A stretch of DNA of 64,000 bases from Vicia villosa (GCF_029867415.1 NC_081182.1:43077462-43141461); one strand, 5' to 3'. Shown: positions 21,732-33,776, numbered from the stretch's first letter. Notes: generated by a model not told the origin, from the sequence alone. A program made the numbers and translations.

Positions 21732-24700
21732 TGTCATACCCCAAATTTGTCCTACCCTTCAATTCCTAACTGGCTTAGACTTTTGCATTCATGTATATAC
21801 CTTCATTAGGTCATCTAACACTCATGCATTCATTTTAATCAATAAATTTGGCATGGGATCAAAGATCTTGAAAAGATTAGAGTTGCATAATGGTTTCAGA
21901 TTTCTACAACAAATGCAGTCTAATACTTCTGATTCATCTGCTTCTTTCTGTGAATAATGAAGTGTGGAAATAGGGTGTGAAGTGTGATTATCAGGGACTC
22001 ATCCCTCATCTAAAACAACAGAGTGCTTGGCACTTAATCAGAGTATTTCCATGCATTCCTTGACCTAGGGTTTATTTCCCTATTTGGATTTTTGTCATCG
22101 TTGGGTTTGTTATTCGAGTGTCAAAGAGAAATTGATTCGGTTGGTTAGAATTCAAGAAGCTGTACAAAAGTCAACATATAAAAAGTGTTCAAAGTCTTTT
22201 GTTTTGACAATTATCTTGGTGCATTCACACCATGATCCTGAGATTCTATGCAACAAAGAAAATGAAGACTTCAAATTCAAGTTAGAAGGAGAATTCTCTT
22301 CAAAGGTTCGAAATGTTCCATTCAAATCAATTAACATTCAAATCAGACCCATGATGTAAACAATGCTCATGCTAGCCAGTCACATTCAGTTCCAGAAGAT
22401 CTCGGGCCTACACATTGGTACTGTACATAAAGCAACCTGAACATCAAATGTTCATAAAAAGATCATGATACATCAAACAAGAGGAAGCCATATCCAAAAC
22501 CAATACATCCATTACACATTACAAAAAGGCCAGAATTGAAAAAACTACAACAAAAATGCAACTTTGCAGCAGGAGAAAATCCTAACCAAAATCCTGCATA
22601 AAAGTATATTACAAAAGAGGGAGGTTCATTACAACTTTGAACCGTCAATTGCATTACACTCGATCAGGCACGATGAATTCATTGATACGTTCTACACCGA
22701 GCATGTACCAAGAACGCACTCCTATTCTGGAACCTTGTGCCGATGTTCTTCAACGAACTGCATTCGCTGGATCTTCTCATGAAGCTCAGAAATCTGAAGT
22801 TATAATTCTCTGTATGATCGTAATGCTGGATGGAAGTTGAAACGGTGTGATTCACCGGTTGGGGTTGTTAAGGAGCACATTGATGTATCTGAAACCAAAA
22901 GGGAAATGGTATCGGTTCAGGAAATAAGAGAAGAAATAAAAATCCACACAGTTCACTATACAAACTAACAGCTTCCCTAACTAATTTCTCAATCACCTCC
23001 TAACTAACACATTTCAAATCACAAATTTACCAACAGCCAGTGCATTTGTTTCGGTCCGAGACAGTTACATACCTCTAACCATCAAACCTCACACCAGCAT
23101 ACATTAAAACCACCTTCAAATAAACAACTACAATTCAAACAGAACCCTACAATAGTCCACCCTCATGACAGTTCCAAAACATCACTACAAATGCACATCA
23201 GCCATGATTCATTCACAAACAGATACACTTCATACCAAAAAACACAGTTACCATTTTAATTGCAACCTAACAGTTTTAAACCTATGTTCAAATGCAATCA
23301 CTAACCAAACACTAATGTTACGCTTAGCCAAACTTCATCCACCAATTAACATTTCTAATATAGATCCCAGCTATTCCAAAATAGTTCCATAACCATTCAC
23401 AAATAATATCTCAGAACCATATACCTTGCAAAAATAACACGTTGAACCGACATCGTCGAATCGCCATTCATTACAAACCACCCTGTCTCATTCTCTAATC
23501 GGCTGCAAGCGAACTCTGCAACATCAGTACAGTAGTCAAAGCCTGCATAACCGGCAAAAAAAATCAAATTCTGCATCATAACAAAGAAATCGGTCAATGC
23601 CCAAACTCCCTGCAGCACTAGCATAAAACCAATTCAGCTCCATACTAAAAGAAAAAGAAATAAATGCCACACATCTAGCTCACCATTTGAAAATACCGAG
23701 CTCGGAATTCTATGCACTTCATTTCAGCTCACGGAAGACATACGGTTTCAGCTCATAAATTTGTTCCAAGTCAGCCCTGCATCAACAAGAAGAAACCGGT
23801 TCAGAAATCCTTCATACCACACATCAATAACCCACATTCAGTACAAGGCATTTAACAATACAGGCAGCATACTATGCATATTATGTTGTGGCAAACTCAT
23901 ACGATCCAATTCACATTCAAGATCCGATTCAACACTCCCTAAACCAACTGACAAGCTATTCCAAAATTACTAACAGTAGTAGAAAATAGATTTCTAACAG
24001 CAACTTTTCAAAACTTATCACTAACCAATCGCCTACTAAATTCAGCTCTGCATACCTGCTAACCAGCTTAACAGTCCATAACCAATCCTCTTACTAATTT
24101 TCCATCCTAACTAACTTCACGAACTAACTTTTTCCCCCACCCTTCAATTTCAAACTATCAGTAACTACCTCCAAACTTCTTTAACAGAAACATAACTAAC
24201 CTATAACTGACTTCAACAAACTCATAACTGAAATAACAGAATTACAACCAACTTCTAACCGACTTCAATCCTCACCATTCATCTTATAACAAACTCCCTC
24301 TAATCCTAGGGCTCACGTTCACTCATCCCTAACCAACTCTCTAACTGAATCTCTCACTCTCAATCTCTATATAATCTCCCTTCCCTCCATAATTCAAACT
24401 ACACGCCATTTTTCACTCTCACATTCTTCTCCCATTCACCACTTCATCATCATTCATCATCACATACCATCTTCCCCTCCACAAGCTTCACCATCTTCAA
24501 TTCTACTCTAATCTTCTCCATAATCTTCATCATCAGTCGCCCTCAATTCACCGTAAACTCTCATACGCTCATATCCAGTGGCCATCGGAGCTTCGCATCG
24601 GAGCTCCGGTTGGTTGAGTTTAGCCTCAGCCGTATGCTCCCCAACAATTATCAACTCCCTGCAATCACACGCTCCATTCTCACCTCACCACAACAACAAC

Positions 24701-26651
24701 GCAAGACGGCCAGAATTCAAAAAGAAAGAATAACAGAAAGGTAGAAGAAGAAGAAGAAGATAGAGAGGAGTCACAGAAGATTACCTGAAATTGAAGTGTT
24801 TTCTCTCGCGTTCATTTCGCCAATACGCCATCATCGAAAGGAAGAGCCACCGGAGCTACTCCGGTAGGTAAGCAATCCTTTGATCTTTCTTCACTTTCTT
24901 CTTGTTGTATGTTAGATTAGTCTACCCCGATTCCTTCCCCGTGGTTACGCCTGGTGATTCGTTGTTGTTCGTGTTAGATTTCATTTTTCTTTGGATCTAG
25001 GGTTTACGATCTAGCAAAACGAGAGAGAATCTGAGAACTTAGGGTTAAGATTTGAAAGGAGGAGGTTAAGGTGAAGGGGATGACGAAAAGAATTTGAGTA
25101 AAGATGAGGCTCCGCCGCCTCCGGCGCGGCGGAGCGATTTCCGGCGAGGAAGGTTGAGAAAGAGAGGGACTCGAGAGTGAGGCGAGAAGGAAGCTGAATA
25201 GTCACACAACCCTAATCTCATATACATGAAACGCACCGTTTCCCTTTTTCTTTTTATTTTCCTTTTCAATTTTCTTTTTTTTTCTGTTATAAAAATTAAA
25301 CAAAAACTGAATCCATGGAGCAATACATTTGGGGCCCGTACAAAAATTCTGTCTTCACCCTCCATTTGAGCCCAATGCATCTCTTTTTTTTCTTTGTGCT
25401 GAAAATCAATACAAAAATGCTTTTTGGGCCAGACCTGGGCCCTGGTGTCCCCATTTATTCCTCACACCTTTAATTCCAGTTCATACCCCCCTGGCTCTAT
25501 ATTTTAACTAGTGAAATTTAGTTTTTTACTTAGTCTTTTTCCATTATTTTTAGGCAATAAAATTGCTAATTTTCTTCCTTTTATTTTAGACTTTAGTACA
25601 TATTTTTGTCATATAAAATGTTCACAAAAAATGTTAGCTTTAGGTTCACATTTTAGCTTCTTTAGCTTTATTAAAATTCAATTTCTCTCATAAAAATCGA
25701 ACATAAAAATGATTAGTACTTTAAATTCACTTTTGTGCTGTATTTTGAATTGTTCTTTTTCATGCCATTTTCAATATTCTACCTTTGGCTTTAATTTTCG
25801 TGCTTCTTTTAAATCCTAACCTTAGGTAGAAAACCATGATAACATTAGGTTAGAAATTCCCTTCATACTTAGGCTAGTTTCTTTTCCCCTTTCAACCATA
25901 AAACATCTAAAAAATACTTGAATAAACTCCCATAAAAAGTGCCAAGAAAACTCATAAAAAATGACTAATAAATACTTTGACTAATAAAAAGGGAATGGAA
26001 GCTTGTAACTTCTCTTGCTTAAGGGAATGTTCGAGTGCTTGTGGCTCCCTTGCTTAAGGGTTCCATTCAGGCGTAAGTTCCCAACCTCTAAAAAACACAA
26101 ACCAAAGAGTAACTCGAGTTTCCCTTGCTTAAGGGATTTCCTCGAAGCACTCAAACTCTCTCTCTCTTCTCTCGCTTTCTTAAGGGCACCGTTATTTCCG
26201 CTCCATTGCATCCTAGGCTGTCCCCTTGTGCAAGAGCGGCGAACGTCAACGCCGCCCAACTAAAAAACACAAAAACAAACAGAAACTATGGAGCCGAACT
26301 ACGGCGCTCTGATTCCTGAAAAGGATACGTAGGCATCAAGTCGCGGGGGCTTGAACGAGCACACTTGTAAATATTTCCTTCTTTTCCCCGTATTTCTTTT
26401 GCATTCATTCGCATATAGACATAGACATAGTACACACCCTTTAGATAGAAACAAACATAGGTGGGATACCATCGAGTACGATGGGCGTGAGGGGTGCTAA
26501 TACCTTCCCCTTGCGTAAACCGACTCCCGTACCTTGATTCTCTGGTCCGCAAGACCATGTTCCTTCCTTTGTTAGGTTTTCTGATATTCCTTTCCCTTAT
26601 GGGATAAATATATTGGTGGCGACTCTGTTCATTTTTCGCGAGCGTGCGACA
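21732..26651 (+). repeat. Right LTR of Ogre-like element
   Basis: A near-identical copy of 10257-15161 with the same termini. It is 15 bp longer, from scattered one-base insertions rather than blocks. Near-absence of substitutions implies recent insertion or recent duplication. Unusually it is followed not by host flank but by a second PBS and interior. Confidence 0.92.
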
Positions 26652-26653
26652 GC

Positions 26654-26672
26654 TGGGCGACTCTGCTGGGGA
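26654..26672 (+). other. Second PBS copy of Ogre-like element
   Basis: It reads TGGGCGACTCTGCTGGGGA, one G longer than the first copy, immediately after the right LTR. Its presence shows that another interior copy begins here. Confidence 0.75.
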
Positions 26673-27691
26673 TTACCTAAGCAAGTCGATCCTAGCCTTT
26701 GTTTGTTTCTTTTATTGGGTGTTTATTTACTTGTTTTTATGTCTATATCTTGTATATATGTTTGCATGCTTATTCTTTGCTTGCATATCATGTTTATTTC
26801 TGTTTGTATATTATGCATATGGATTATATTTTGTGTTCCTTGGGGTCTTCTGTTCTGTTTTGCAGGTGGGGGGTTTGTATGAGGTAAAAGGCCCACTACC
26901 CAGGCCAAGTGACACATAGGATTAGCGTGGATGCTCATGTTGACTCCCGTAGCGCTTGCTATGGCTGAGATTGACATGGGGGTACCACAACTGGGCCGAG
27001 GTTCTTTCATGGAACACTGTGTCTGGCACGCTTGTTGCCTCAAACACTTTGTACCCCATGGGAACTGTAGACCCTAGTGACCATTAGGGACCACTTGTCC
27101 GTGTCTAGAATTCATACCCGTGAGATTGGGGTGGGATAGGAAACCTTGGCTCCTACATACCCTTTGGCTCATCATATCTGAGGTCGAACCTTTATTTGGT
27201 CTGTTCTCATGGCTCTTGATATTCTGGTATTCCAAAAAGGCGTCGAACCTTTGATCCTGTTGACATTTGGCCTGTACAGAGGTTTCATATCAGTTATTCA
27301 AGAGGATTGTACAGTGGTTACTAAGATTATATGGACCTCGATCCCCATGCCTTTGCATTGCATACCATCATTGTTTCATCCACTTCATTTGTGAGGGATC
27401 CTAAAGTCTATTTCCGAAAAAAGAACGAAAAGAAAAAAAAAAAGAAATGGAAAAGCAAAAAAAAAGGGAAAGAAAAGAAAAGATATTCTATAAAAAAAAA
27501 ACAAAAAAAACAAAAACTTTGATTCCAAAAGAGAACAAAAAGTGTGAAAAGACTTTAGGACCTCTCATAAACGAAACATGCATTCATACTGTCATGCATT
27601 TCATGGTTCTCTCAGATACTTATGGGACCCTTTCTCTTCAGATTTCAAGATCAATAACGGATTTGACTTCTCACCGCCACAAAGATCAACT

Positions 27692-28789
27692 ATGGAACAA
27701 CTCCGTGAGGAAATGGATGAGATGAGGGAACAAATGGGTCATCTTATGTTGGAGATGCAAGACTTGATCCATAATCAGGGTGCACTAAAAGAGGAAAACA
27801 ATCAGTTGAAGACTCAATTGAGCTTGGTCATGGAAGTTCTGAAGACAGTATTAAGGAAGGAAGGTGATGTTGTTCCTGCTGCTGCAACAGAAGGTTGTTG
27901 ATTCCTTCTTCCCAATAGGATTCCTTTCCACTCATGGAATGCCTCAGGGAGCTCTCCCTCAACTCCATGTGCCATTACCTCCATGCCAATCTGTTCTTCA
28001 AGGAGGCCAAATGTGTGGGAAAACGCCTAAGAAACCTCAGAGAATTCTCAATCCTATCCCGATGCCTTACGCTCAGTTACTTCCCCGTTTGCTGGAGCTT
28101 CGGTTGGTTGAGCTACGAGGAATTGGATACGCCTGAAAAGCTTCCCCCCACCTTTGATGCCAATGCTCGATGTGAGTTCCATTCTGGGGGCACCTGGTCA
28201 TGATATTGAGAATTGTAGGGCGCTGAAGCAGCAAATTCAAGATCTCATTGATTCAAAAGTGATTTTGTTCACCCCCGAGGGTATGTTTGTTCAAGGAAAT
28301 GGGGTTCCAACTGCGGTGGAAGAAAAGGTTGATTCATACTTCTATGTCAGATCCACTTCAAATCAGAAGCATAATGCACCATCTTGGGTTCCAGGTTTCC
28401 CACCTCATCAATCTCCATTTGTTTCACAGCCAGATCAAAAGAGGAAGACACCTGAACAGAATGGGTATTGGAATCATTGCCATCAGCAGGGTCCACAAAT
28501 GCCAAGGAGACCACCAAGAAGGATTGACCCAATTCCTATGACCTATAGTCAGCTGCTTTCTCATTTGCTCAAGGATTCTTTGGTCCAACTAAAGGAGTTT
28601 AAGCCCCCTCCAACATCGATTCCTCAAGGATATGACTTAAATGCAAGGTGTGAGTACCATTCTGGGACATCTGGACATTCAACTAAGAATTGTAATATTT
28701 TGAAACACAAAGTCCAAGATCTCGTTGACTCCAAAGTAATATCATTCACTCCAAATGGCCTGCGCATAAAACGAAGAGTTCATGCCTAA
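27692..28789 (+). pseudogene. gag: Second copy of Ogre-like gag, three single-base insertions
   Basis: This duplicates 16192-17286 with three extra bases: a G near 27893, a G near 28120 and a G near 28186. Each lengthens a short run, and together they restore phase, so the last 200 codons (second knuckle CEYHSGTSGHSTKNC included) read normally. The middle, including the first knuckle, is out of frame. Because the first copy is open throughout, the insertions belong to this copy. They may be real or consensus errors. Confidence 0.8.
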
Positions 28790-29292
28790 GTGAATGCCCG
28801 TATTCCAGAAAGTATCAAAAAAAAAAAAAAGAAGAATAAGCCCAGAAGGAGTCAAGTCTCCTCAACTATGGCAATCATCATTTCCTTTCTGTGTTCTCAT
28901 TTCAAGTATTTCCTGTTTTGTAGAAGGCTACTTCCTTGTTTGAACTCGTTGGTATGATAATAATGAAAACACCACCAATTCTCGAGCAACTTTGTCAGAA
29001 TCTTTTTCAAAAAGTAATCAAGAATGTTTTGTAGAAGCATCTCTCATTCTCAAGGTTCTTATGCTCAGTTGTATCCGTGGAGGTTGGTGTTTCAGTTGGC
29101 GTTTGAGCTCTCCTTGCAACAAGTAACTTCTCTAAGTTTGGTGATCACGCAAAGTTCCTCCATGTTTGACGGCAAATAATTCTTCAATGAATATGCTTGG
29201 GGCTCCCGCACGAGGGGTAAGCAAGACGCACTCTTATCTTGAGCATTGCATCATTCGCATTGCTCGAATCCCTAAAGCATTACAAATTCTTG
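28790..29292 (+). other. Truncated second interior copy of Ogre-like element
   Basis: It matches 17287-17789 at a constant offset of 11503 and stops at the N gap. The rest of the interior, its PPT and any third LTR are not present in this window. Confidence 0.88.
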
Positions 29293-29392
29293 NNNNNNNN
29301 NNNNNNNNNNNNNNNNNNNNNNNNNNNNNNNNNNNNNNNNNNNNNNNNNNNNNNNNNNNNNNNNNNNNNNNNNNNNNNNNNNNNNNNNNNNN
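29293..29392. other. Assembly gap (100 N)
   Basis: Exactly 100 N, joining an Ogre-like interior to a copia pol in mid-gene. Both sides are the truncated ends of tandemly duplicated elements, so sequence of unknown length is missing here. The far half of SIRE-A and the end of the Ogre-like element are expected in it or beyond. Confidence 0.98.
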
Positions 29393-29393
29393 A

Positions 29394-31790
29394 CACAAGG
29401 ATGAGACTCATTCAGTGTTCTTTGATTTCTGCATTCAGATTCAATCTGAAAAAGAGTGTAAAATCATAAAGGTCAGAAGTGATCATGGTGGTGAATTTGA
29501 GAACAAATCCTTTGAAAAATTCTTCAAAGAAAATGGTATTGCCCATGATTTCTCTTGTCCTAGAACTCCACAGCAAAATGGGGTTGTAGAACGAAAGAAT
29601 AGGACTCTTCAAGAAATGGCCAGAACCATGATCAATGAAACCAATATGGCTAAGCATTTCTGGGCAGAAGCAATAAACACTGCATGCTATATTCAGAATA
29701 GAATCTCTATCAGACCTATTCTAAATAAGACTCCCTATGAATTGTGGAAGAATAGAAAGCCTAACATTTCATATTTCCATCCTTTTGGATGTGTATGCTT
29801 TATTCTGAACACTAAAGATCATCTTGGTAAGTTTGATTCCAAAGCACAAAAATGTTTTCTTCTTGGATATTCTGAACGCTCAAAAGGCTACAGAGTATAC
29901 AATACTGAAACATTGGTTGTAGAAGAATCAATCAATATCAGGTTTGATGATAAGCTTGGTTCTGAAAAACCAAAGCAGGTTGATAATTTTGCAGGTTATG
30001 ATATTGACACATCAGAAGTTGTTGAGCCAAGAAGCAACGCATCAGAAGCAGAGCTCCTCAGAAGCAAAGAACCAGAAGATCAAGTATCAGCTTCTCTGGA
30101 GGATCTAAGCATATCTGAAGAACCATCTGTCAGAAGATCATCCAGACTTATCTCTGGTCATTCAGAAGATGTCATTCTTGGAAAGAAGGATGATCCAATC
30201 AGAACAAGAGCATTCCTTAGGAACAATGCAGACTGTCAATTAGGTCTTGTATCTTTGATCGAGCCAACTTCTGTTGATCATGCTCTAGAAGATCCAGACT
30301 GGATAATTGCTATGCAAGAAGAACTAAATCAGTTCACAAGGAATGATGTTTGGGATCTTGTTCCTAGACCAGATGGATTCAATATAATTGGTACAAAATG
30401 GGTCTTCAGAAACAAGCTCAGTGAGAAAGGTGAAGTGGTAAGGAACAAAGCCAGACTGGTGGCTCAGGGTTATAGTCAGCAAGAAGGGATTGACTACACA
30501 GAAACCTTTGCACCAGTGGCCAGGTTAGAGTCTATTCGTCTATTAATTTCTTTTGCCACTCAACATAACATCACTCTCTATCAGATGGATGTTAAGAGTG
30601 CCTTCTTAAATGGTTATATAGATGAAGAAGTTTATGTCCATCAACCTCCTGGTTTTGAAGACTCTATGTCTCCTAATCATGTTTTTAAACTAAAGAAATC
30701 ATTGTATGGATTGAAACAGGCTCCCAGAGCTTGGTATGAACGCTTAAGTTCTTTCCTTCTAGATAATGGTTTCACTAGAGGAAAAGTGGACACTACTCTC
30801 TTTTGTAAAACCTTTGAAAAGGATATTTTAATTTGTCAAATATATGTAGATGATATTATTTTTGGAACATCTAATGCTACACTTGGAAAGGAGTTTGCTA
30901 AGTCTATGCAGGCGGAGTTTGAAATGAGCATGATGGGAGAACTCAAGTATTTCCTTGGAATACAAATAAATCAAACATCTGAAGGAACGTATGTTCACCA
31001 AACCAAGTATGTGAAGGAACTTCTGAAGAAGTTTAATCTTCTGGACTGCAAAGAAGCCAAAACTCCTATGCATCCAACATGCATCCTAGGTAAGGATGAG
31101 GTAAGTAAGAAGGTAGATCAGAAGTTATACAGAGGTATGATTGGATCTCTTCTATATCTGACTGCTTCTAGACCTGACATTCTGTTCAGTGTTTGTTTGT
31201 GTGCTAGATTCCAATCAGATCCTAGAGAATCTCATTTAACTGCTGTTAAGAGAATTCTAAGATATCTGAAAGGTACTACTAATGTTGGTTTAGTTTACAG
31301 AAAATCTAAAGAATACAACTTAGTAGGATTCTGCGATGCTGATTATGCTGGAGACAGAATTGAAAGAAAAAGTACTTCAGGAAGTTGCCAATTTCTTGGA
31401 AGTCACTTAATCTCCTGGTACAGCAAGAAGCAAGCAACCATTGCTCTATCAACCACAGAAGCAGAATATGTCGCAGCTGCTGGTTGTAGTACACAGATGC
31501 TCTGGATGAAAAGTCAGTTAGAAGATTATCAGATATTTGAGAGTAACATTCCTATATTCTGTGATAATACTTCTGCTATATGTTTATCTAAGAATCCTAT
31601 TCTTCATTCAAAAGCTAAACATATTGAGATAAAACATCATTTCATAAGGGACTATGTTCAGAAGGGTGTTATATCTTTAAACTTTGTTGATACAGACCAT
31701 CAATGGGCTGATATCTTTACAAAACCCCTAGCTGAAGATAGGTTTAAGTTCATTCTGAAGAACATCAGTATGGATTTATGCCCAGAATGA
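29394..31790 (+). CDS. pol: SIRE unit 1 pol, C-terminal 798 residues (truncated by gap)
   Basis: This begins inside integrase (HKDETHSVF) and runs to the natural stop. It retains the integrase Asp of SDHGGE and Glu of VVERKNR, the complete RT with MDVKSAF and the YVDD box, and RNase H with GFCDADYAGD, STTEAEY and FCDN. It is identical to residues 247-1044 of the unit 2 pol as far as I can compare, except Asp versus Asn near the end (VDTDHQW here, VDTNHQW there). It has no frameshift. Anything upstream of residue 247, including the first integrase catalytic Asp, lies in the gap. Reading frames that appear to extend through the N run are artefacts. Confidence 0.93.
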   Translation, partial: HKDETHSVFFDFCIQIQSEKECKIIKVRSDHGGEFENKSFEKFFKENGIAHDFSCPRTPQQNGVVERKNRTLQEMARTMINETNMAKHFWAEAINTACYIQNRISIRPILNKTPYELWKNRKPNISYFHPFGCVCFILNTKDHLGKFDSKAQKCFLLGYSERSKGYRVYNTETLVVEESINIRFDDKLGSEKPKQVDNFAGYDIDTSEVVEPRSNASEAELLRSKEPEDQVSASLEDLSISEEPSVRRSSRLISGHSEDVILGKKDDPIRTRAFLRNNADCQLGLVSLIEPTSVDHALEDPDWIIAMQEELNQFTRNDVWDLVPRPDGFNIIGTKWVFRNKLSEKGEVVRNKARLVAQGYSQQEGIDYTETFAPVARLESIRLLISFATQHNITLYQMDVKSAFLNGYIDEEVYVHQPPGFEDSMSPNHVFKLKKSLYGLKQAPRAWYERLSSFLLDNGFTRGKVDTTLFCKTFEKDILICQIYVDDIIFGTSNATLGKEFAKSMQAEFEMSMMGELKYFLGIQINQTSEGTYVHQTKYVKELLKKFNLLDCKEAKTPMHPTCILGKDEVSKKVDQKLYRGMIGSLLYLTASRPDILFSVCLCARFQSDPRESHLTAVKRILRYLKGTTNVGLVYRKSKEYNLVGFCDADYAGDRIERKSTSGSCQFLGSHLISWYSKKQATIALSTTEAEYVAAAGCSTQMLWMKSQLEDYQIFESNIPIFCDNTSAICLSKNPILHSKAKHIEIKHHFIRDYVQKGVISLNFVDTDHQWADIFTKPLAEDRFKFILKNISMDLCPE

Positions 31791-32143
31791 GAAGATGAGA
31801 AGTTCTCATGTATGAGTATCTTCTGAAATGAATGTGGAACATTTTTTTAATCAGAAGTTCTGATTGAATTCTTTTAGAAATTATGATTCGGTTATTACTA
31901 ACGTTTCATTGTCTAAGTTGATTCAGAACCTCTTTTAAAGCAAAACAGCTGTTACGCTTTATCTCGGGATGGTAAACCTGTCGTTACTATTCATGGATAA
32001 GCGCACGTGCAGTTGAAGGGACGCCGACCATAGGTAACTGTGCTAGTCACCTCATTCGTCTTTATTATCTCTCCTCACGTCACGTAACATTAAATGCTTT
32101 TCATCATTCGTTTCATTTTATTTTCCTTTAAATTCTCTTCAAA

Positions 32144-32566
32144 ATGGTTTTCGGTTTCCTATCTCTTTGTTTTCCTCTTAAAGTTTTTTTTTCTCTCTCT
32201 CTCTCTCTCGTTTTTCATTTCTTCTCTCAAAACCTAGCGTTCACCTCAAGTCTGTTGAAGCTCCATGACTCAAAGGCGACAGATCTCTGTGCATCTCGGG
32301 ATGGCTCTTCTAATACCGCTCTAGTCAGACTCTTCTTTGATGTTGTTATCAACTTTCATCCAAAGACAGAAGACTTTCTTGAGTTGTGGGAAGATATACT
32401 CAACTTCTATGTTGAGTTTCTTGACCGATTGTTGTATTTTTTAATTTTTGTAGTCATTTCCTCTTTGGAAATTCTACTTTGTAGTTTTCTTTTCCTTGCT
32501 GCTTCTGCTTGTTTTGTATTTGCTAGGAATGTTTCTCATCTTGTTAAACATAGGAACCCTTTGTAA
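32144..32566 (+). CDS. Short hydrophobic-tailed ORF at the env position, unit 1
   Basis: 140 residues from ATG 32144. An N-terminal hydrophobic stretch comes from the CT-repeat region. A polar middle follows (KLHDSKATDLCASRDGSS), then an acidic stretch (KTEDFLELWEDILNFY), and a long hydrophobic run (about 30 residues starting LLYFLIFVV) ends in a basic tail. It sits exactly between pol and the 3' UTR, where unit 3 has its env-like gene, and shares no obvious similarity with it. The start is uncertain: a (CT)8 run here versus (CT)7 in unit 2 changes which ATG is in phase. The common C-terminal ~120 residues are unaffected. I do not recognise the family; a membrane protein or an env remnant is possible. 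Confidence 0.5.
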   Translation: MVFGFLSLCFPLKVFFSLSLSLVFHFFSQNLAFTSSLLKLHDSKATDLCASRDGSSNTALVRLFFDVVINFHPKTEDFLELWEDILNFYVEFLDRLLYFLIFVVISSLEILLCSFLFLAASACFVFARNVSHLVKHRNPL

Positions 32567-33762
32567 TATCTTTTGATTATCAATGAAAAGTTTCTTTGTG
32601 TTTTACATTCCAGTAAATGTTTTCTTTTGTCGTTTTATACATCTGAATCTTTTTAAAATATTCTTTTTGATGTTATGACAAAAAGGGGGAGAAGATAAAT
32701 GATAAATGATTTGATTAAATCTATCAGTTGCTGGTAAAGGCTCCCACACATTCACTAACAAGAACTGCAAGTTCTATATGGTTTAAGTGTTTTGCAGGTA
32801 CAAAGAAGTGAAGTGAATCTTCAGAAGCAAACACTAGAAGCAAAATCATAAGAAGTGTTATTCTGTAAAAGGAATAAGCTCTTGGAAACTGAAGCAAGCT
32901 GAGTGCTGTCAAGCTTCAGAGATCAGAAGCAAGAAAGAAGAATGAATCAGAAGCACTGATAATAGAATTTGAATATCATTGTCTATCCTGTTCTGACAAA
33001 ATTCTATTTGCTCTGATACATATAATGTTATGGCTCTGATACATTATTTGCTCTGATACACGTTTTTAGCCTAAAATGCTCTGATACATTTGGCTCTGAT
33101 ACATATCATGTATTTGAATATACATTTTATGTTCTAACTCGTTCATGCTGACTTTTGTCGTTTAGTTTTTGTTCTGTAACATTTCAGGATGTAGAGATGC
33201 TCAGATGATGCTCTGGTACATTCAACAATGTTCTGATACAAATCTAGCATGAAGTGATGTTGGTAGACATTCAAAGTTCTGAAGCTATCCGAGGGAAGCA
33301 AAAATCAGAAGACGTGAATGTCCTAAAAGATCCAGAAAATTCAAGTTCTGAAGCTGTCCTGAATGGAAGCAGAAATCAGAAGCTGTCAATGTTTTGAAGA
33401 TCAAAGAAACTCAAGTTCTGAAGCTGTCCACGATGGAAGCAGAAATCAGAAGCTGTGAGTGTTCTAAGGATCTAAAGAAATTCAAGTTCTGAAGCTGTCC
33501 AATGGAAGCAGAAGTCAGAAGCTATGAATTCTCTGAAGGCAGAAGCTTATATGATCGTCTCTACCGAAATAATCAGGGAAGTCTTTTATTAAAGTTCTTC
33601 GAGTATTTATTTCAGGGGGAGATTATTTATCTCAGGGGGAGATTGTTAATCTCAGGGGGAGACATATTCATATGCTTATGCTATAGCTGTGTAATTTGTC
33701 TTTTGCCGTCTACTCTTTCTGATCGCAAATTCATATCATTTATATATGTTTTTGTCATCATC
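32567..33762 (+). other. SIRE unit 1 3' UTR with repeats and purine boxes
   Basis: Non-coding. It holds the internal PPT-like ACAAAAAGGGGGAGA (32679-32692), several GCTCTGATACAT repeats (about 33010-33120), roughly four 68-bp-type TTCTGAAGCTGTCC repeats (about 33270-33525) and three TCAGGGGGAGA boxes 20 bp apart (33612-33662). Confidence 0.8.
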
Positions 33763-33776
33763 AAAAAGGGGGAGAT
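33763..33776 (+). other. Polypurine tract, SIRE unit 1
   Basis: AAAAAGGGGGAGAT directly precedes the LTR start TGTTAGAAC. Confidence 0.9.

Larger units (their letters stand above)
10257..26651 (+). mobile_element. Non-autonomous Ogre/Tat-like Ty3/gypsy element (about 16.4 kb)
   Basis: Two near-identical LTRs of 4905 and 4920 bp begin TGTCATACCCCAAATTTGTC and end GCGAGCGTGCGACA. The first is followed by a PBS (15164-15181) and the second is preceded by a purine-rich PPT (about 21719-21731). Very long LTRs with these termini are typical of the Ogre/Tat lineage, abundant in legumes. The 6570-bp interior encodes only a short gag. I find no protease, RT, RNase H or integrase, so the element would need proteins from an autonomous relative. 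It interrupts SIRE-A's env-like gene; the left flank is GAGGT, and the right flank cannot be tested because a second interior copy follows. Confidence 0.88.

Noticed and set aside
29166..31790. An 874-codon open frame joining Ogre-like interior to copia pol
   Set aside because: It runs through the 100-N gap and starts with a non-ATG codon in non-coding sequence. Only 29394-31790 is real pol.
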